Assembly (NCBI GenBank): GCA_021736505.1
Contig: JAIPFU010000022.1
Span: 1-16,193, forward strand
Direction: 5' to 3'
Length of the DNA: 16,193 nucleotides
Origin: Spirochaetia bacterium
GTDB taxonomy: Bacteria; Spirochaetota; Spirochaetia; PWKH01
Shown here: positions 14,533 to 16,193 of the stretch, piece after piece
Layout: each line of letters begins with the position of its first letter
Position numbering within the stretch: position 1 is the stretch's first letter
Notes under the pieces: model-generated
Told to the model about the DNA's origin: nothing
What the model saw: only the letters and a program-made list of their open reading frames with translations
Database searches by the model: none
Translations under genes and position numbers: made by a program

Positions 14533-15645
14533 ATGAATCACCAAACATCAGGAAAGCAAGAATTTCCAAATCGTGAAACCCTCGAAAAACGGGCGCAGCT
14601 GAACCGCAACATCCGTCAGTTCTTCAGCTCCGCCGGCTATCTTGAGGTGGAAACCCCGATACTCTCACCCACAGTAATACCGGAAACCTCAATTGAGTAT
14701 TTTGCAGCGGATTTCATAAATGAATTCATCGGCAGCAGAGAGCTCTACCTGCTGCCCTCCCCGGAAATTTATATGAAACGCCTACTGGCCCAAGGGATGG
14801 GCAATATCTTCCAGATCGGTAAATGCTTCCGCAATGGGGAGGAACTCGGCCGGCTTCACAATCCCGAATTCACCATGCTGGAGTGGTATACCGTCCAGGC
14901 AGACTATGAAGATTCAATAGCTCTTACCCGGGAATTTCTCCAGCAGCTTCCGGTCTTTTCAGATGGCTGCGGAACCGGTAAACATGAAGATATTTTCAAA
15001 CCCCTGGAAGTGATCACCATGCAGGAACTGATTCACACCCATGCGGGTTTTGATCTGACTCAGTACCAGAGCACCCCAAAACTGTACGAGAAAGCAAAGG
15101 AACTCGGCCTTCTTTCTTCTTCACAGACGACAGCCGTGGCTCAGGGATCTCCCCATCCATCCCCCGGTTTCTCCGGTTCCGCTGCCGCTATTACATCATC
15201 CGCTGCCGCCTACACCTGGGAGGAGCTCTTCAACCTGATATTCGTCAGCCTGGCTGAACCCCAGATCCCATCTGACCACCCGGTGATTATAAAAGACTAC
15301 CCGAACAAGATCCGCTGTCTAGCCAAGGATCGGCCGGGAACTCCATGGTCCGAGCGTTGGGAGCTCTACCTCCACGGAACCGAACTGGCTAACTGCTATA
15401 GCGAAGAGACCAATCCAATAAAGGTTGGGGAGTACTTTGAGGAAGCCTCAGCCGCCCTCGCCGACCAGAGATCTTTTTCCAATAAGGCTGTTCCAGATAT
15501 TGATTTACACTACAAAGATCTATATACTAACAAACACCCGCCGTGTTCCGGGACCGCCCTGGGAATCGATAGATTGCTTATGGAACTCACTGGTATTGAT
15601 GATATCGGCGGAGTGATGCTGTTCCCCCTGGCAGACAGGGACTGA
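14533..15645 (+). CDS. epmA: Elongation factor P--(R)-beta-lysine ligase (EpmA/PoxA/GenX)
   Basis: A 370-residue class II lysyl-tRNA-synthetase-like enzyme that activates beta-lysine and attaches it to a lysine of EF-P. It lacks the N-terminal anticodon-binding OB fold of LysRS and starts directly in the catalytic core. Visible are motif 1 (YLEVETPILSPTVIPETSIE), the LYLLPSPEIYMKRLLAQG stretch, motif 2 (FRNGEELGRLHNPEFTMLEWY, with Arg100) and motif 3 (GTALGIDRLLMELTG). Residues ~196-227 are a Ser/Ala/Pro low-complexity insert that explains much of the excess over the E. coli enzyme. The gene has no clear Shine-Dalgarno; a -10-like TATGAT ends 12 nt before the ATG. The efp gene follows 41 nt downstream, so substrate and enzyme are encoded together. 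The aminomutase EpmB that makes beta-lysine is not in the window. Confidence 0.92.
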   Translation: MNHQTSGKQEFPNRETLEKRAQLNRNIRQFFSSAGYLEVETPILSPTVIPETSIEYFAADFINEFIGSRELYLLPSPEIYMKRLLAQGMGNIFQIGKCFRNGEELGRLHNPEFTMLEWYTVQADYEDSIALTREFLQQLPVFSDGCGTGKHEDIFKPLEVITMQELIHTHAGFDLTQYQSTPKLYEKAKELGLLSSSQTTAVAQGSPHPSPGFSGSAAAITSSAAAYTWEELFNLIFVSLAEPQIPSDHPVIIKDYPNKIRCLAKDRPGTPWSERWELYLHGTELANCYSEETNPIKVGEYFEEASAALADQRSFSNKAVPDIDLHYKDLYTNKHPPCSGTALGIDRLLMELTGIDDIGGVMLFPLADRD

Positions 15646-15686
15646 ACTGAAAAAGCAAACAGAAAATTCACACAAACGAGGTACAT

Positions 15687-16193
15687 ATGATCAAAGCAGG
15701 CGCATTAGAAAAAGGTATGGCCGTTCTCATGAAAGGACAGCCGTATGTAGTGGCAGAGAGAGAATTTGTGAAGCCCGGAAAGGGATCTTCCTTTGTTCGG
15801 GCTAAATTAAAAAGTCCAAAGACCGGCCAGGTCCTAAAGGAAACGTTCAAGACCCAGGATCAGGTTGAAGAAATAGTTGTTGATGACGTAGATTTCCAGT
15901 ATCTCTATTCAGACGGTGATTTCTACCATTTCATGGATGCTGAAACCTACGAACAGATTCAGATGCCCATCGAGGGCTTTGAAGATAAGCAATATGTGAT
16001 GAAGGAAGGCGAAACCTACCGGGTCACCATGTGGGAAAAGATGCCTCTGGACATTGTTGTCCCCTACAAGGTTGTCTATGAAGTAACGGAAGCCGAAGAC
16101 GCCGTAAAAGGCGATACCGTAACCGGCGCCACAAAGGTGGTAACCATAGAGACCGGCCTGAAGGTAAAAGTACCGATCTTTATCAAACAGGGG
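15687..16193 (+). CDS. efp: Translation elongation factor P (3' end outside window)
   Basis: 169 codons are visible and the frame is still open at the window end; about 18 residues should be missing. EF-P binds between the P and E sites of the ribosome and rescues stalling at polyproline. Domain I holds EFVKPGKGSSFVRAKLKS with Lys32 at the tip of the loop, the position modified in the beta-lysine type, matching the EpmA gene just upstream. Domain II has LYSDGDFYHFMDAETYEQI, and domain III has KGDTVTGATK and TGLKVKVPIFI. The start at 15687 has GAGG 6 nt upstream. Tandem epmA-efp placement supports both assignments. EF-P rather than the YeiP paralogue is favoured by the Lys at the tip and by the partner gene. 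Confidence 0.95.
   Translation, partial: MIKAGALEKGMAVLMKGQPYVVAEREFVKPGKGSSFVRAKLKSPKTGQVLKETFKTQDQVEEIVVDDVDFQYLYSDGDFYHFMDAETYEQIQMPIEGFEDKQYVMKEGETYRVTMWEKMPLDIVVPYKVVYEVTEAEDAVKGDTVTGATKVVTIETGLKVKVPIFIKQG

Overview
The window is chromosomal DNA that reads as a free-living, probably anaerobic spirochaete. This is an inference without database support. It rests on (i) the signal peptide of the FKBP protein ending in LLAKGQQEG, a style common in spirochaetal exported proteins; (ii) the combination of Wzi-like outer-membrane barrels, a 7TMR-DISM GGDEF protein, a cytosolic-type M16C peptidase and a two-subunit class I (Fe-S) fumarase; and (iii) a DRTGG/ATPase/FeFe-hydrogenase-like trio typical of anaerobes. 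No phage, insertion sequence, CRISPR array, rRNA or tRNA is seen.

Layout. Positions 1-2419 hold two paralogous Wzi-like beta-barrel proteins, tail to tail: the first is cut by the window edge and ends in a clear terminator, the second is on the minus strand. Positions 2620-5461 hold a divergent pair: an exported FKBP/Mip-type prolyl isomerase (minus) and a membrane diguanylate cyclase (plus). Positions 5462-5782 are non-coding and carry two copies of a nested palindrome. Positions 5783-8837 are minus-strand genes: a UraA-type uracil permease with its own promoter, and upstream the beta and alpha subunits of a class I fumarase/tartrate dehydratase, which overlap by 11 nt. Divergent from the fumarase, 8954-11121 (plus) is a compact three-gene cluster: a DRTGG-domain protein, an anti-sigma-type HATPase and an FeFe-hydrogenase-like multi-cluster iron-sulfur protein. 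Positions 11179-14400 (minus) encode a large M16C (PreP-like) metallopeptidase. Divergent from it are epmA (EF-P beta-lysine ligase) and efp (elongation factor P, cut by the window end).

How they may work together. EpmA and EF-P form an enzyme-substrate pair: EF-P has a lysine (K32) in the right context for modification. The DRTGG/HATPase/hydrogenase-like trio looks like a redox or H2 sensing module. The H-cluster ligand cysteines are kept, but the proton-relay cysteine and both methionines around the active site are replaced, so a sensory rather than catalytic role is likely. The operon shares a short divergent region with the oxygen-sensitive fumarase.

The most distinctive non-gene signals are a 9-unit 9-bp minisatellite encoding a (K/E)EL repeat at the N terminus of the fumarase beta subunit; similar low-complexity inserts in the M16 peptidase and EpmA; the 19-bp-stem nested palindrome with a partial second copy; and two promoters whose -10 box lies exactly 6 nt from an ATG lacking a Shine-Dalgarno sequence, suggesting leaderless mRNAs.
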